Assembly: GCA_964651495.1 (NCBI GenBank)
Contig: CAZYWP010000033.1
Location: 1 to 25,225 of the forward strand
Direction: 5' to 3'
DNA from: CAZNVB01 sp964651495
GTDB lineage: Bacteria; Acidobacteriota; Aminicenantia; Aminicenantales; UBA8522
Length of the DNA stretch: 25,225 nt
The notes beneath the pieces were generated by a model. It was given only the letters and a program-made list of their open reading frames with translations, made no database searches and was not told the DNA's origin. A program made the translations under genes and the position numbers. Below are positions 1 to 8,400 of the stretch, in pieces. Position 1 is the stretch's first letter. Each line of letters starts with the position of its first letter.

Positions 1-374
1 GAGATTCCCGCGCTTCCGGGAAGATAGGTGAAATTCGAGAAGGGAAATCCGGTGACGCTCTTGCCCGTGAGCCTGTTGTATTCAGCGATGATGACTTTTT
101 TGGTTGCCGGGTCGAAAAGAACAGTTTTTTTCTGCGTCCCGGGGTCGACCCGGTAGAACACGGTTGTTTTTTTCCCCTGATCCGTTTGGGCTTCGAACCA
201 GCCCAGGCCGTCAGGAAGCCAGTTCACCCGGGTTGTCCCCGTCGTTTTGACGAGGTCAAGCTTCTGCCAGCCGTCGTAGAGCTTCTTGCCGCGGAGTTGG
301 GTTGACGCCACTGCGGGCGCAAGGAGAAGGACGATGACGAAAACGGATACAAAGATGGTTGTGATGCGTTTCAT
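1..374 (-). CDS. Exported S9/DPP-IV-like peptidase, N-terminal fragment
   Basis: The ORF starts at ATG 374 on the minus strand and stays open to the window edge (124 codons), so only the N-terminus is seen. The start is supported by a GAGG Shine-Dalgarno five bases upstream. The protein begins with a typical signal peptide (MKRITTIFVSVFVIVLLLAPAVA), so it is exported. The next segment has the pattern NWLPDGLGWFEA followed by KKTVLFDPATKK, which resembles the first beta-propeller blades of dipeptidyl-peptidase IV (DPPIV_N). The catalytic alpha/beta-hydrolase domain would lie outside the window. Another propeller protein is possible. A near-consensus promoter lies upstream at 443-471. Confidence 0.6.
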   Translation of the reverse strand, partial: MKRITTIFVSVFVIVLLLAPAVASTQLRGKKLYDGWQKLDLVKTTGTTRVNWLPDGLGWFEAQTDQGKKTTVFYRVDPGTQKKTVLFDPATKKVIIAEYNRLTGKSVTGFPFSNFTYLPGSAGI

Positions 375-442
375 GATCGCCTCATAAAAAAAGGATTCTT
401 CTGGAGGCCGGATTCAGACATCGGCATTTTAGCAAGCGTCAG

Positions 443-471
443 ACTATATTTGAGCTAGGGACGATTGTCAA
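443..471 (-). promoter_or_regulatory. Sigma-70-type promoter for the S9-like gene
   Basis: On the minus strand TTGACA (471-466) is followed after exactly 17 bases by TATAGT (448-443). The predicted transcript start near 436 gives a leader of about 60 bases before ATG 374. The -35 box lies inside the palindrome at 462-474. Confidence 0.6.
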
Positions 472-474
472 TCG
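462..474. promoter_or_regulatory. 13-bp perfect palindrome, candidate TA operator
   Basis: CGATTG-T-CAATCG is a perfect inverted repeat with 6-base arms. It covers the -35 elements of both divergent promoters (TTGACA on minus, TTGTCA on plus). Toxin-antitoxin operons are commonly repressed by antitoxin binding to such palindromes. The assignment as the operator of the downstream TA pair is inference from position. Confidence 0.45.
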
Positions 475-492
475 ATAAGAGCGATATATAAC
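465..492 (+). promoter_or_regulatory. Promoter for the toxin-antitoxin operon
   Basis: TTGTCA (465-470) and TATAAC (487-492) are separated by 16 bases, each one mismatch from consensus. The predicted start is near 499, leaving an AT-rich leader of about 55 bases before ATG 554. Confidence 0.5.
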
Positions 493-553
493 TAAAGTAA
501 ACTTTATCTTTACAATTCTATAAAAATATGCTATTTGTTTAATTGAGGTGAAT

Positions 554-781
554 ATGGCAAAGGCAATTTTGTCCGTTAAGTTGGAAAGCGAAACCATCAA
601 GAAGGTCAAATCCTTCTGCGCCGAACGCGGTATCAAGTACGGATTTTTCGTCGAAAAAGCTCTTGAGGAAAAGCTCCAGGAGGAGGAACTCAAGGAGGAC
701 TTGTTAGATCTCAAGGCCCTTAAAGGTCAGGAGAAACTGGCGATTCCCTTCGAAGAATATCTGAAGATCCGTCGTGTATAA
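554..781 (+). CDS. Antitoxin of a RelB/ParD-like type II TA pair
   Basis: This is a 75-residue protein. ATG 554 is preferred over the in-frame GTG at 548, because the GTG lies inside the Shine-Dalgarno GAGGTG (545-550). The N-terminus (MAKAILSVKLESETIKKVKSFC) has the alternating beta strand and helix expected of a ribbon-helix-helix DNA-binding fold. The middle is a charged helix (EEKLQEEELKEDLLDLKALK) of the kind that wraps a toxin, and the tail IPFEEYLKIRRV resembles toxin-binding ends of RelB-like antitoxins. It overlaps the toxin gene by 8 bases, as in co-translated TA pairs. Its AT-rich codon use differs from the neighbours and suggests lateral acquisition. Exact family is uncertain. Confidence 0.75.
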   Translation: MAKAILSVKLESETIKKVKSFCAERGIKYGFFVEKALEEKLQEEELKEDLLDLKALKGQEKLAIPFEEYLKIRRV

Positions 782-1028
782 GGTTTATCTTCTCCCTCCG
801 GCTCAGAAGGATTTGGATAATTGCGGCGGCAAGATCTTTCGTCAGATAGAAGCAAGAATTCTGTCTTTAGGGAATGACCCTCGCCCGCCGGGTTCCATTA
901 AGCTCACCGCCGAGGAAGGCTACAGGTTGAGGGCAGGCGAATACCGAATCATCTATCGGATAGATGATGGCGATAAGAGAGTTTATGTATATCGGATAAA
1001 ACACAGGAAAGACGTTTACAGGCAGTGA
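774..1028 (+). CDS. RelE/ParE superfamily toxin
   Basis: This is an 84-residue protein starting at GTG 774, inside the end of the antitoxin gene. It has the whole RelE/ParE pattern: N-terminal VYLLPPAQKDL, the helix IFRQIEARILSL, then GYRLRAGEYRIIYRIDD and YVYRIKHRKDVYR. Arg58, Arg78 and Tyr82 occupy the positions of the basic and aromatic residues used by RelE-type ribosome-dependent mRNA interferases, which favours RelE-like over ParE-like activity; this is inferred from the motif only. It acts in the cytoplasm and would be neutralised by the product of 554-781. Like its antitoxin it is more AT-rich than the surrounding genes. Confidence 0.85.
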   Translation: MYKVYLLPPAQKDLDNCGGKIFRQIEARILSLGNDPRPPGSIKLTAEEGYRLRAGEYRIIYRIDDGDKRVYVYRIKHRKDVYRQ

Positions 1029-1063
1029 GAATGGTGTTGATAATGGTCAGGCCGGTTTTCATC

Positions 1064-1072
1064 TGCTAAAAT
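1064..1072 (+). promoter_or_regulatory. Extended -10 promoter candidate
   Basis: TGCTAAAAT is an extended -10 element (TG-N-TAAAAT). No good -35 is present at the right spacing. Predicted transcription would start near 1079, about 15 bases before ATG 1094. Confidence 0.35.
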
Positions 1073-1093
1073 AAGCTTCGAGCTGAAAAAACC

Positions 1094-1627
1094 ATGACGC
1101 GTGAAATCGTGCAGGTCAACCGGGCGCCGGTGCTAACCCTCTGGGCCGCAGTGGTCGCCGAGCAGCTCGGCTATGACCACGACGCGGCCCTCAGCCTGGG
1201 CAAAGCGCTGGCTGGGCTGAACGCCCAGTCGAAAGGGCGACGCCTGGGAATCTATAGAGTTCCCGAGAGGGTGGAAGGCGGCCCGCCGAAAAAAGCGCGG
1301 CCGAAGGAGGTGCTCTGGATCGAACTTCTCGGCCGGCATGTCCCCGCCACGACGACCGAGCAGGGGATTCGCGCCGTCGAGGAGGACAGGCCCGTCAATC
1401 CCCAAGGAGTGGAGCGCTATCTCGAGGGCAAGTTCGGCGAAGCCCTCGAGTCAGTCCGCCAAGCCATGGAAGAGCTGGCCCGCGTTTTCAAGCCCGCTGA
1501 GTTGGCGGGGCTGGCCTTTTCTCTTTACACGCGCTTCCGTCCCACAGTGCCAGAAGGCATGCGGGGTTGGGGGGCCAAGGGCGAGCTCGACCTCGACCGG
1601 ATCCGGGGACTATCCGCCAAAACCTAA
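1094..1627 (+). CDS. Conserved hypothetical protein
   Basis: This is a 177-residue soluble protein with no signal peptide or membrane segment. The N-terminus (VNRAPVLTLWAAVVAEQLGY, then LSLGKALAGLNAQSKGRRLG) and the C-terminal segment (RFRPTVPEGMRGWGAKGELDLDRIRGL) look like conserved blocks of a family found in soil and aquatic bacteria, whose function I do not know. The middle (about residues 100-145) is helical and charged (VERYLEGKFGEALESVRQAMEELARVF). No convincing Shine-Dalgarno precedes ATG 1094; the leader from the extended -10 at 1064-1072 would be very short. The dehydrogenase gene begins 37 bases downstream on the same strand, so the two may be co-transcribed. Confidence 0.7.
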   Translation: MTREIVQVNRAPVLTLWAAVVAEQLGYDHDAALSLGKALAGLNAQSKGRRLGIYRVPERVEGGPPKKARPKEVLWIELLGRHVPATTTEQGIRAVEEDRPVNPQGVERYLEGKFGEALESVRQAMEELARVFKPAELAGLAFSLYTRFRPTVPEGMRGWGAKGELDLDRIRGLSAKT

Positions 1628-1664
1628 AAGCGGGGCCAAGGGCTCGAACAATGAGGCTAAGCTC

Positions 1665-2696
1665 ATGAAAGCGATGGTCATGACGGAAATCCGTGACCTG
1701 AAGGGGAACAGGAATCCGCTCGAGCTGCGAGAGGTCCCCCGACCGAATGCCGCAAAGAAGGAGATCTTGTTGCGGGTTCTGACCTGCGGTGTCTGCCACA
1801 CGGAACTCGACGAGATCGAGGGGAGGACTCCGCCGCCCGAGCTCCCGGTGATTCTCGGGCACCAGGTCGTAGGCCGGGTGGACGAGGCCGGGAGCGATGT
1901 CCGCCGCTTTAAAACCGGTGACCGGGTCGGTGCCGCCTGGATTTATTCAGCCTGCGGAAAGTGCAAATTCTGCCGGAGCGGGCAGGAAAATCTGTGCGCC
2001 GATTTCCGGGCTACGGGAAGGGATGCCAACGGCGGTTACGCGGAATACATGGTCGTGCCCGAGGCGTTTGCCTACCCGATTCCGGAGATCTTCTCTAACG
2101 CCGAAGCGGCGCCCCTCCTTTGCGCCGGGGCCGTCGGATACCGGTCGTTACGACTCGCCGGACTTCAGGACGGTCAGTCCCTCGGCCTCACCGGGTTCGG
2201 CGCCTCCGGGCATCTCGTCCTGATGATGGTGAAGCTCAAGTTCCCCCGGACCAAGGTCTATGTTTTTGCGCGCGCCATAAAGGAGCGCGAATTCGCCCGG
2301 GAACTCGGGGCTGCCTGGGCGGGAGATACGGAAGATCAAGCGCCGCACAAACTCGACGCCATCATCGACACGACGCCGGTCTGGAAGCCAGTCGTCGAGG
2401 CGCTCAAGAACCTGGCGGCTGGCGGACGGCTGGTGATAAACGCCATCCGCAAGGAAAATATCGACAGAGACTATCTTTTGAACTTGGACTATCCCACTCA
2501 CCTCTGGATGGAGAAGGAAATCAAGAGCGTGGCCAATGTCACCAGAGCGGATGTGAGTGAGTTTCTCCGGCTCGCCGCCGAAATCCCGATCAGGCCCGAA
2601 GTCGAGGAATATGCACTGGAGGACGCGAATAAAGTCCTGCTCGAGATCAAGGAGCGCAAGATCCGCGGCGCCAAGGTCCTGCGCATCTCACGATAG
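1665..2696 (+). CDS. Zinc-dependent alcohol dehydrogenase (MDR family)
   Basis: This is a 343-residue medium-chain dehydrogenase/reductase. ATG 1665 has GAGG 8 bases upstream; the frame is open further upstream, but that extension overlaps the preceding gene and lacks family homology. Catalytic zinc ligands are C41-GVC44-H45 and GH66 (here GHQ rather than the common GHE), with a third cysteine likely in LLCAGAVGY. The structural zinc site is CGKCKFCRSGQENLC. The nucleotide-binding turn is GFGASG. The arrangement resembles the subfamily of zinc-binding dehydrogenases modelled as adh_fam_2 (TIGR02822). It would oxidise an alcohol or reduce an aldehyde with NAD(P)(H) in the cytoplasm. The substrate cannot be read from the sequence. 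Confidence 0.85.
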   Translation: MKAMVMTEIRDLKGNRNPLELREVPRPNAAKKEILLRVLTCGVCHTELDEIEGRTPPPELPVILGHQVVGRVDEAGSDVRRFKTGDRVGAAWIYSACGKCKFCRSGQENLCADFRATGRDANGGYAEYMVVPEAFAYPIPEIFSNAEAAPLLCAGAVGYRSLRLAGLQDGQSLGLTGFGASGHLVLMMVKLKFPRTKVYVFARAIKEREFARELGAAWAGDTEDQAPHKLDAIIDTTPVWKPVVEALKNLAAGGRLVINAIRKENIDRDYLLNLDYPTHLWMEKEIKSVANVTRADVSEFLRLAAEIPIRPEVEEYALEDANKVLLEIKERKIRGAKVLRISR

Positions 2697-2755
2697 GGTT
2701 TTTCTCTTCCAGGTTCGGGTTCAGCATTTCCTTCTGATTGGGGCGGGAAAGCCGG

Positions 2756-3484
2756 TTAATTCAATGCTTTATTGATTTCGCCGATCTCGGAGAACCGGGT
2801 TCCGCGCTCGATCACGGGCCGGCCGGCGCTTCCGCAACACAGCAGAAGGTCGAGGGTGGAGAGGTTCATCAGGAAGCGGCCCCAGAATTGGGGGTAGGGG
2901 GGCGGCAGGAAGCGGAGAAGTCGGACACGGACATTTTCCCTCGCGAAGTGGGCGCAGTCGACCACTTTCTCTGAACCAAAAGGTAGGATGACTTCATCGG
3001 CTCGGAGCTCCTTGGCGATGGTGACGAGAAGGGGAGTCCCTTTTCCCATCATGCCCAGGTCCGACTGAAGGACGATTTCGTTGTCCATGCGGAAACCGGC
3101 CTTAAGGATGCTTAATAGTCCCATAGATAAATCCAGAAAACGGTCATCCGGCCGGGCGAGGACCGCCTCGACCTGGCGATAAATTTCCTCGAAATATACA
3201 GACTTTCCGTAGTAGTGTTTGAGGGTCAGCAAGAATTTTTTCGCCCACCTCTCTTTTTCATAAATCTCAAGGTCCTTGATTTTTTGTCGGCCGCGGCCCT
3301 TCCTTTTGAGGGGAACAGTAATCCAAACCTCACCTTCCGGGCCCTTGATCCGGTTGCGGTTGACGTAGGTAAATCCGTGGGCGAGCACGGTCTCATCGAG
3401 CAGGACCATCCGATCTGAAGACATCAGCCGGGCGAAGAAACCGCCCCAAGGGATGAAGACCGGCTGGTTAAAACAAATTCTCAT
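2756..3484 (-). CDS. WbqC-like family protein
   Basis: This is a 242-residue protein with the WbqC family signature at the N-terminus: NQPVFIPWGGFFARLMSSDRMVLLDETVLA, followed by YVNRNRIKGPEGEVWITVPL, then a helical part (KKFLLTLKHYYGKSVYFEEIY). Family members often occur in polysaccharide or O-antigen biosynthesis loci and are suspected to be involved in sugar-nucleotide modification; the exact reaction is not settled. No polysaccharide gene is adjacent here, so context does not refine the role. The Shine-Dalgarno is weak. The gene is convergent with the dehydrogenase (59-base gap, no hairpin seen) and divergent from 3601-5472. Confidence 0.8.
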   Translation of the reverse strand: MRICFNQPVFIPWGGFFARLMSSDRMVLLDETVLAHGFTYVNRNRIKGPEGEVWITVPLKRKGRGRQKIKDLEIYEKERWAKKFLLTLKHYYGKSVYFEEIYRQVEAVLARPDDRFLDLSMGLLSILKAGFRMDNEIVLQSDLGMMGKGTPLLVTIAKELRADEVILPFGSEKVVDCAHFARENVRVRLLRFLPPPYPQFWGRFLMNLSTLDLLLCCGSAGRPVIERGTRFSEIGEINKALN

Positions 3485-3502
3485 CGCTGACGAGACCTAT
3501 TA

Positions 3503-3511
3503 ATTATCACA
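3503..3511 (-). promoter_or_regulatory. Extended -10 candidate for the WbqC-like gene
   Basis: On the minus strand TGTGATAAT (3511-3503) is an extended -10 (TG-N-GATAAT). No clear -35 is present. It would give a leader of about 12 bases, which fits the absence of a strong Shine-Dalgarno. Confidence 0.3.
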
Positions 3512-3528
3512 AATCATCCGAGAAGTCA

Positions 3529-3558
3529 TTGACATCGTTTTCCTCCCTGATTTAGCAT
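3529..3558 (+). promoter_or_regulatory. Promoter candidate for the hydrolase/Tricorn unit
   Basis: A perfect TTGACA (3529-3534) is followed after 18 bases by TAGCAT (3553-3558, 4 of 6 matches). The predicted start near 3565 leaves about 36 bases to ATG 3601. Confidence 0.45.
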
Positions 3559-3600
3559 CTTCTTGGCTTTTATTTTCATATCCAGAGGAGCCAGGTGCCC

Positions 3601-5472
3601 ATGATACGCTTTAAATCCGTGGTTCTGATCGCCATCGCCTTATTCATCGGCGGGTCGATGTTTGCGCCCCAAGCTTCGGCCGCCGGCCCGAGCCAGACGA
3701 ACAAAAAGATTCTTTTCAGTTGCCCCACCTCGACCCTCGAGGAATTCCGGTCCTTCGCCAAAACTGCTGCTGATCTTGGCGCAACCCACGTCTATATCAG
3801 TGATCTGCCCAAGAGCCGCTGGCTCTGGGACCTCGACCGCAACGATCCCTACCCGAATTGGGGGATGCTGATGGCGTCTGTTTTCAAGGTGGTTATTCCG
3901 CCAGAGCTGAAGGAGTTTTTGCCGGCCGAGTATGCCCGCCGGAATCTCGAGATCATCCGTCAGAGAGCCGCCATCCTCAAAGAATTGGGGCTGAAGGCGG
4001 CGTTTTTAGGGAAAGAGCCCGCCTATCTGCCCGAGCCGGTTTTCCAGGCCTTTCCGGACTGGCGCGGCCCCCGCTGCGAACATCCCCGCCGTTCGAGGAA
4101 CATGTACTACTCGCTGTGTATCGACCGTCCCGAAGTCCTTTCGATGTACCGCAAGGCCGTGGCCGAGATCTGCCGGGTGGCGCCCGTAGAGCTGTTCTCT
4201 TTTCTGACCAATGATTCCGGGAGCGGCATCTGCTGGAGCGTGAGCCTTTATCCCGGGCAGAACGGTCCGGCCTGGTGCCGCGAGCGGGCTTATGCCGACC
4301 GCGTCATCGGATTTCTTTCCGCGGTTCAAGAAGGAGCCAAAGACGCGGGGTTGGAGGCCGAAGTCTCCTTCAACTATGGTTCCGGGTATATTTCCCAGGC
4401 CGAAATCGCCTCCGTCATTCCCAATTTGCGGCCCGGCCAGGCGATTAACGGCCGAACCCGGGACGGCCGGATTCCGCTTCGCGCGGTCGGGTACAATTTC
4501 TATGAAGCCTGGACCAACCCGGTCCTGGGAATTCCGCAGGTGCTGCGCGTGGCCGAGCACCTGGAGGCGGCCGCCAGGGATGAGGGCGCGAATGTCAATG
4601 TGGTCTTCTGCCAGCCCGATTCCCCCGAGCTCTATGCTCTTCTCAAAGAGTATCGGCAGAGACCGTTTCGCGGCCCCTTAGGACGGATGCAGGCGGTCCA
4701 TTCCGCCGCCGCCCAAATGGTCGGCGAGGAGAACGCCGAATCCCTGACTGCGGTCTGGGAGAAGATCGACCGGGGCGTCGGAGCCCTGCGCGCTATGAAC
4801 TGCGACCCGATCATGCTCGTCGGCTCCATCAATCAACGCTGGATCACTCGGCCGCTGGTGCCCTTCCCGATGGAGCTTAAACCCGAAGAGAAGGACTATT
4901 ACCGCAAGTTCCAGTTCCAGGCGAACTCAGAGGAGGAAGCCGCCGACCTGATGAACCTCCAGGGTTTCGAGCTGATCAACGGTTTCTCCGGTTCGCTGCT
5001 GGCGAGCAATTTGTTCAACCAGGCGATCAACCACCTGCAGTCGGCGATCGGAGAGATCGCTGAGTTGCGGAAAGAAGCCGGCAGCAAAGACGCCCTGCAT
5101 ATCCTGAGCCTGCGGCTCCGGACCCTGGTCTGCTTTTATCGGAACGCCCGGAACACGATTCAGTACCAGGACATCCTCGACCGCACCGACTACGAGCATC
5201 CACCGAAGGAAGAAAATATCTATCCCATGGACGGGGATCAGAAGCTGCGGGAGATCCAGAACATCACCCGCGATGAGATCGACAACATCAACGAACTGAT
5301 CGCTCTGCTCGAAAGCAGCAAAGTCCCTTTGGTGGAACTCGCTCCTTCTATGGCCGAAGAAGACATCTTCCTCGTCGGGCCCAATATCGTCGAGCAATTA
5401 CGAAAAAAAGTGCAGATCATGTTAAAGCATCAGTTGGACGTCTATCGCCTGTATAAACGGCGGCAGGGGTAA
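3601..5472 (+). CDS. Secreted hypothetical protein, barrel glycosidase-like
   Basis: This is a 623-residue exported protein. ATG 3601 and in-frame GTG 3595 share the Shine-Dalgarno GAGGAG (3585-3590) at spacings of 10 and 4; they differ by two residues. A signal peptide ends near ASAAG (about residue 28). The region from about residue 35 has alternating strands and helices (KILFSCPT, ATHVYISDL, LGLKAAFLGKEP, VELFSFLTNDSG) like a (beta/alpha)8 barrel. The motif NDSGSGICW near residue 204 recalls carboxylate-bearing strand ends of glycoside hydrolases. The C-terminal third (from about residue 430) is helical. I cannot assign a CAZy family. It is cysteine- and tryptophan-rich in the middle. The Tricorn homologue follows after 21 bases, so co-transcription is likely. 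Confidence 0.6.
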   Translation: MIRFKSVVLIAIALFIGGSMFAPQASAAGPSQTNKKILFSCPTSTLEEFRSFAKTAADLGATHVYISDLPKSRWLWDLDRNDPYPNWGMLMASVFKVVIPPELKEFLPAEYARRNLEIIRQRAAILKELGLKAAFLGKEPAYLPEPVFQAFPDWRGPRCEHPRRSRNMYYSLCIDRPEVLSMYRKAVAEICRVAPVELFSFLTNDSGSGICWSVSLYPGQNGPAWCRERAYADRVIGFLSAVQEGAKDAGLEAEVSFNYGSGYISQAEIASVIPNLRPGQAINGRTRDGRIPLRAVGYNFYEAWTNPVLGIPQVLRVAEHLEAAARDEGANVNVVFCQPDSPELYALLKEYRQRPFRGPLGRMQAVHSAAAQMVGEENAESLTAVWEKIDRGVGALRAMNCDPIMLVGSINQRWITRPLVPFPMELKPEEKDYYRKFQFQANSEEEAADLMNLQGFELINGFSGSLLASNLFNQAINHLQSAIGEIAELRKEAGSKDALHILSLRLRTLVCFYRNARNTIQYQDILDRTDYEHPPKEENIYPMDGDQKLREIQNITRDEIDNINELIALLESSKVPLVELAPSMAEEDIFLVGPNIVEQLRKKVQIMLKHQLDVYRLYKRRQG

Positions 5473-5493
5473 AAACTCGAAAGGAGAGGTGGC

Positions 5494-8400
5494 ATGCGAA
5501 CCTTATATCGAATTTCCTTTTTCTTTTTCGCCTATTTAGGCCTGTTGCTTTTTCTTTTTCCGGGGCTCGTTTCTTCCCAGGATACTGCCGCGGAAAAAAG
5601 CAGCCAGAACGCCTACCTTCTGCTTCAGTCACCCACGCTTAATAAGACGCACATCGTCTTTGTCTTTGCCGGCGACCTCTGGACTGTCCCCCGCGAAGGC
5701 GGCGCTGCGGTCCGCCTGACCTCCGGCCCCGGCGTCGAAACGAATCCCGTATTCTCTCCCGACGGCGCCCGGATCGCCTTCACGGGCGAGTATGACGGAA
5801 ACGTCGATGTCTTTGTGATCCCAGCGGCAGGCGGCGTCCCAATTCGGCTCACCTGGCACCCGGCCGCGGACACCGCCCTCGGCTGGACTCCCGATGGCCA
5901 ACGCGTCCTCTTCACCTCAAACCGCAACTCCTATTCGCGGTTTAGCGAGCTCTATACGGCCGGTTTTGAAGGCGGCCTGGAGGAGCGGCTGCCTCTGCCC
6001 ATGGGTTATGAAGCCAGCTTCTCCCTCGACGGCAGCCGGATCGCCTATGTCCCGCTGCCCCGCGCCTTCACCTTCTGGAAGCGCTACCGCGGCGGCCGAG
6101 CGACGCCTCTCTGGATTGCCGACCTCGCCGACTCGCGTATTGAAAAAGTGCCGCGGGAGGACTCCAACGATTTCAACCCGATGTGGGTGGGCAATAAAAT
6201 CTACTTCCTTTCCGACCGCAGCGGCCCGGTGACCCTGTTCGCTTACGACACCAAGGCCAAGAAGCTCAGCCGCGTGATCGAAAACAGCGGCTACGACCTG
6301 AAGTCGGGTTCGGCCGGGCCCGGGGCCATCGTCTATGAACAATTTGGCAGCCTTAACCTCTATAACCTTCAGTCCGGAAAAACATCCCGCGTCCCGGTGA
6401 CGGTCCGCGGCGATATGACCGAGGTTCGGGAGCGGTTCGTCAACGTGGGTAATATGCTGACCTCCGCCGGAATCTCCCCCACTGGCGCCAGGGCCGTTTT
6501 CCAAGCCCGCGGCGAGATCATCACCGTGCCCGCTGAAAAGGGCGATGCCCGCAACATCACCAACACCCCCGGCGTGATGGAGCGCGACCCGGCCTGGTGT
6601 CCCGACGGAAAGATGATCGCCCATTTCTCGGACGAGTCCGGAGAGTACATGCTCCATATCAGGCCGCAGAGCGGGATAGGCGAGACTGTCAAGCTCTCTC
6701 TCGACGACAAGCCCACGTTCTACTTCGCGCCTCAGTGGTCGCCCGACTCCAGGAAGATCGCTTACGCGGACTGCCACCTGGGTTTATGGTATGTGGATGT
6801 GGACGCTAAAAAGCCCGTCCGCGTCGCTTTAGAGCGGTATTACAGCGGCGGCTATCTTATGATCCCTTCCTGGTCGCCGGACTCCAACTGGCTGGCCTAC
6901 TCCAAACGCCTGAAAAATTATCAGGCGGCCATCTACCTCTATTCGATGGAGACGGGAAAAAGTACTCAGGTCACCGACGGGATGAGCGACGCCCGCTTCC
7001 CGGTTTTCGATGTCGACGGAAAATGCCTCTACTTCGCGGTCAGCACCGATATCGGAGCTTCCCTCCAGCCGGACATTCACAGCTTCACCCGGCCGGTGAG
7101 CCGGTCGATCTACCTGGCCGTCCTGTCCAAGGACGAGCCCTCCCCGCTGGCTCCGGAGAGCGACGAGGAAAAGGGGACGGAAGAGAAGAAGCCGGAAGAA
7201 AAGAAAGAGGGCCCTCCGGCCCCGGCGGCTAAAATTCCGGATGTCAAGATCGATTTCGAGAATATCCTGCAGCGGATCCTGGCCCTGCCCTTGCCCTCCC
7301 GCAACTATGTCTCTCTGCAGACGGGCAAGGCCGGAGCCCTCCTGGCGGTCGAGACCGCACCGTTCCTCCCCGGCGCTGCGGCCGCTCCGGGTTTGACGGT
7401 CCACCGTTATGAGCTCAAGGCCCGCAAGTCCGATGTCGTTATCAGCGGGGTTTCCGACTTCGAGATGGCCCGTAACGGCGAGAAATATCTCTATAATCAA
7501 GGGAATAAATGGTTCATCGGAACCCTGAAACCGATGTCCCCGGCCGGAGCCCCCGCCGCGCCGCCGTCAGGAGCTGGCGGCCTATCAGGAGCCAACGCCC
7601 TGGCCACAGAGGGGATTCAGGTCCGGGTCAATCCGCCGGCCGAGTGGAGGCAGATGTTCCGCGAGGCCTGGAGGATTGAGCGCGAATTCTTCTACGACCC
7701 GAACGCCCACGGTCTCGACCTGGCCGCGGCCGAGAAAAAGTACGCGCCTTACCTCGAGCACATTGTTTCGCGCCGCGACCTGAACTACCTCTTTGCCGAT
7801 ATGCTGGGCGAGCTGACGGTCGGCCACCTCAGCGCCGGCGGCGGCGACCTGCCGGAAGTCAAGCGGGTGCCGGCCGGACTGCTCGGCGCGGATTACAAAA
7901 TCGAGAACGGCCGCTACCGGTTCGCCCGCGTCTACAACGGCGAGAACTGGAACCCGCAGCTCAAGGCGCCGCTGACCCAGCCGGGTGTCAATATTCAGGC
8001 GGGGGATTACCTGCTCGCGGTGAACGGGCGGGAGCTGACGGCCAAGGACAATATCTACGCCTTTTTCGAAAATACCGCCGGGAAGAACGTTCTCCTCAAG
8101 GTTGGTCCGAAGCCCGGCGGCGAAGATGCACGGGAAGTGACAGTCGTCCCGGTGGCGAGCGAATCGGCTCTCCGCAACTTTGCCTGGATCGAAGACAACC
8201 GCCGCTATGTCGACAACGTAACGGGCGGGCGGGTGGCCTACGTCTACATGCCGGATACAGCCTTTGGAGGCTTCACCAATTTCAACCGCTATTTCTTCGC
8301 CCAGGTGGGCAGGGAGGCGGCGATCATTGACGAGAGGTTCAATGCCGGAGGGAACCTGGCCACTGACATCATCGAATTCCTGCAGCGGCGGCTGATGAGC

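Noticed and set aside
1338..1664. N-terminal extension of the zinc dehydrogenase
   Set aside because: It overlaps 1094-1627 in another frame, is rich in Ser/Arg/Pro as shadow frames are, and ATG 1665 has its own GAGG and begins the family homology.
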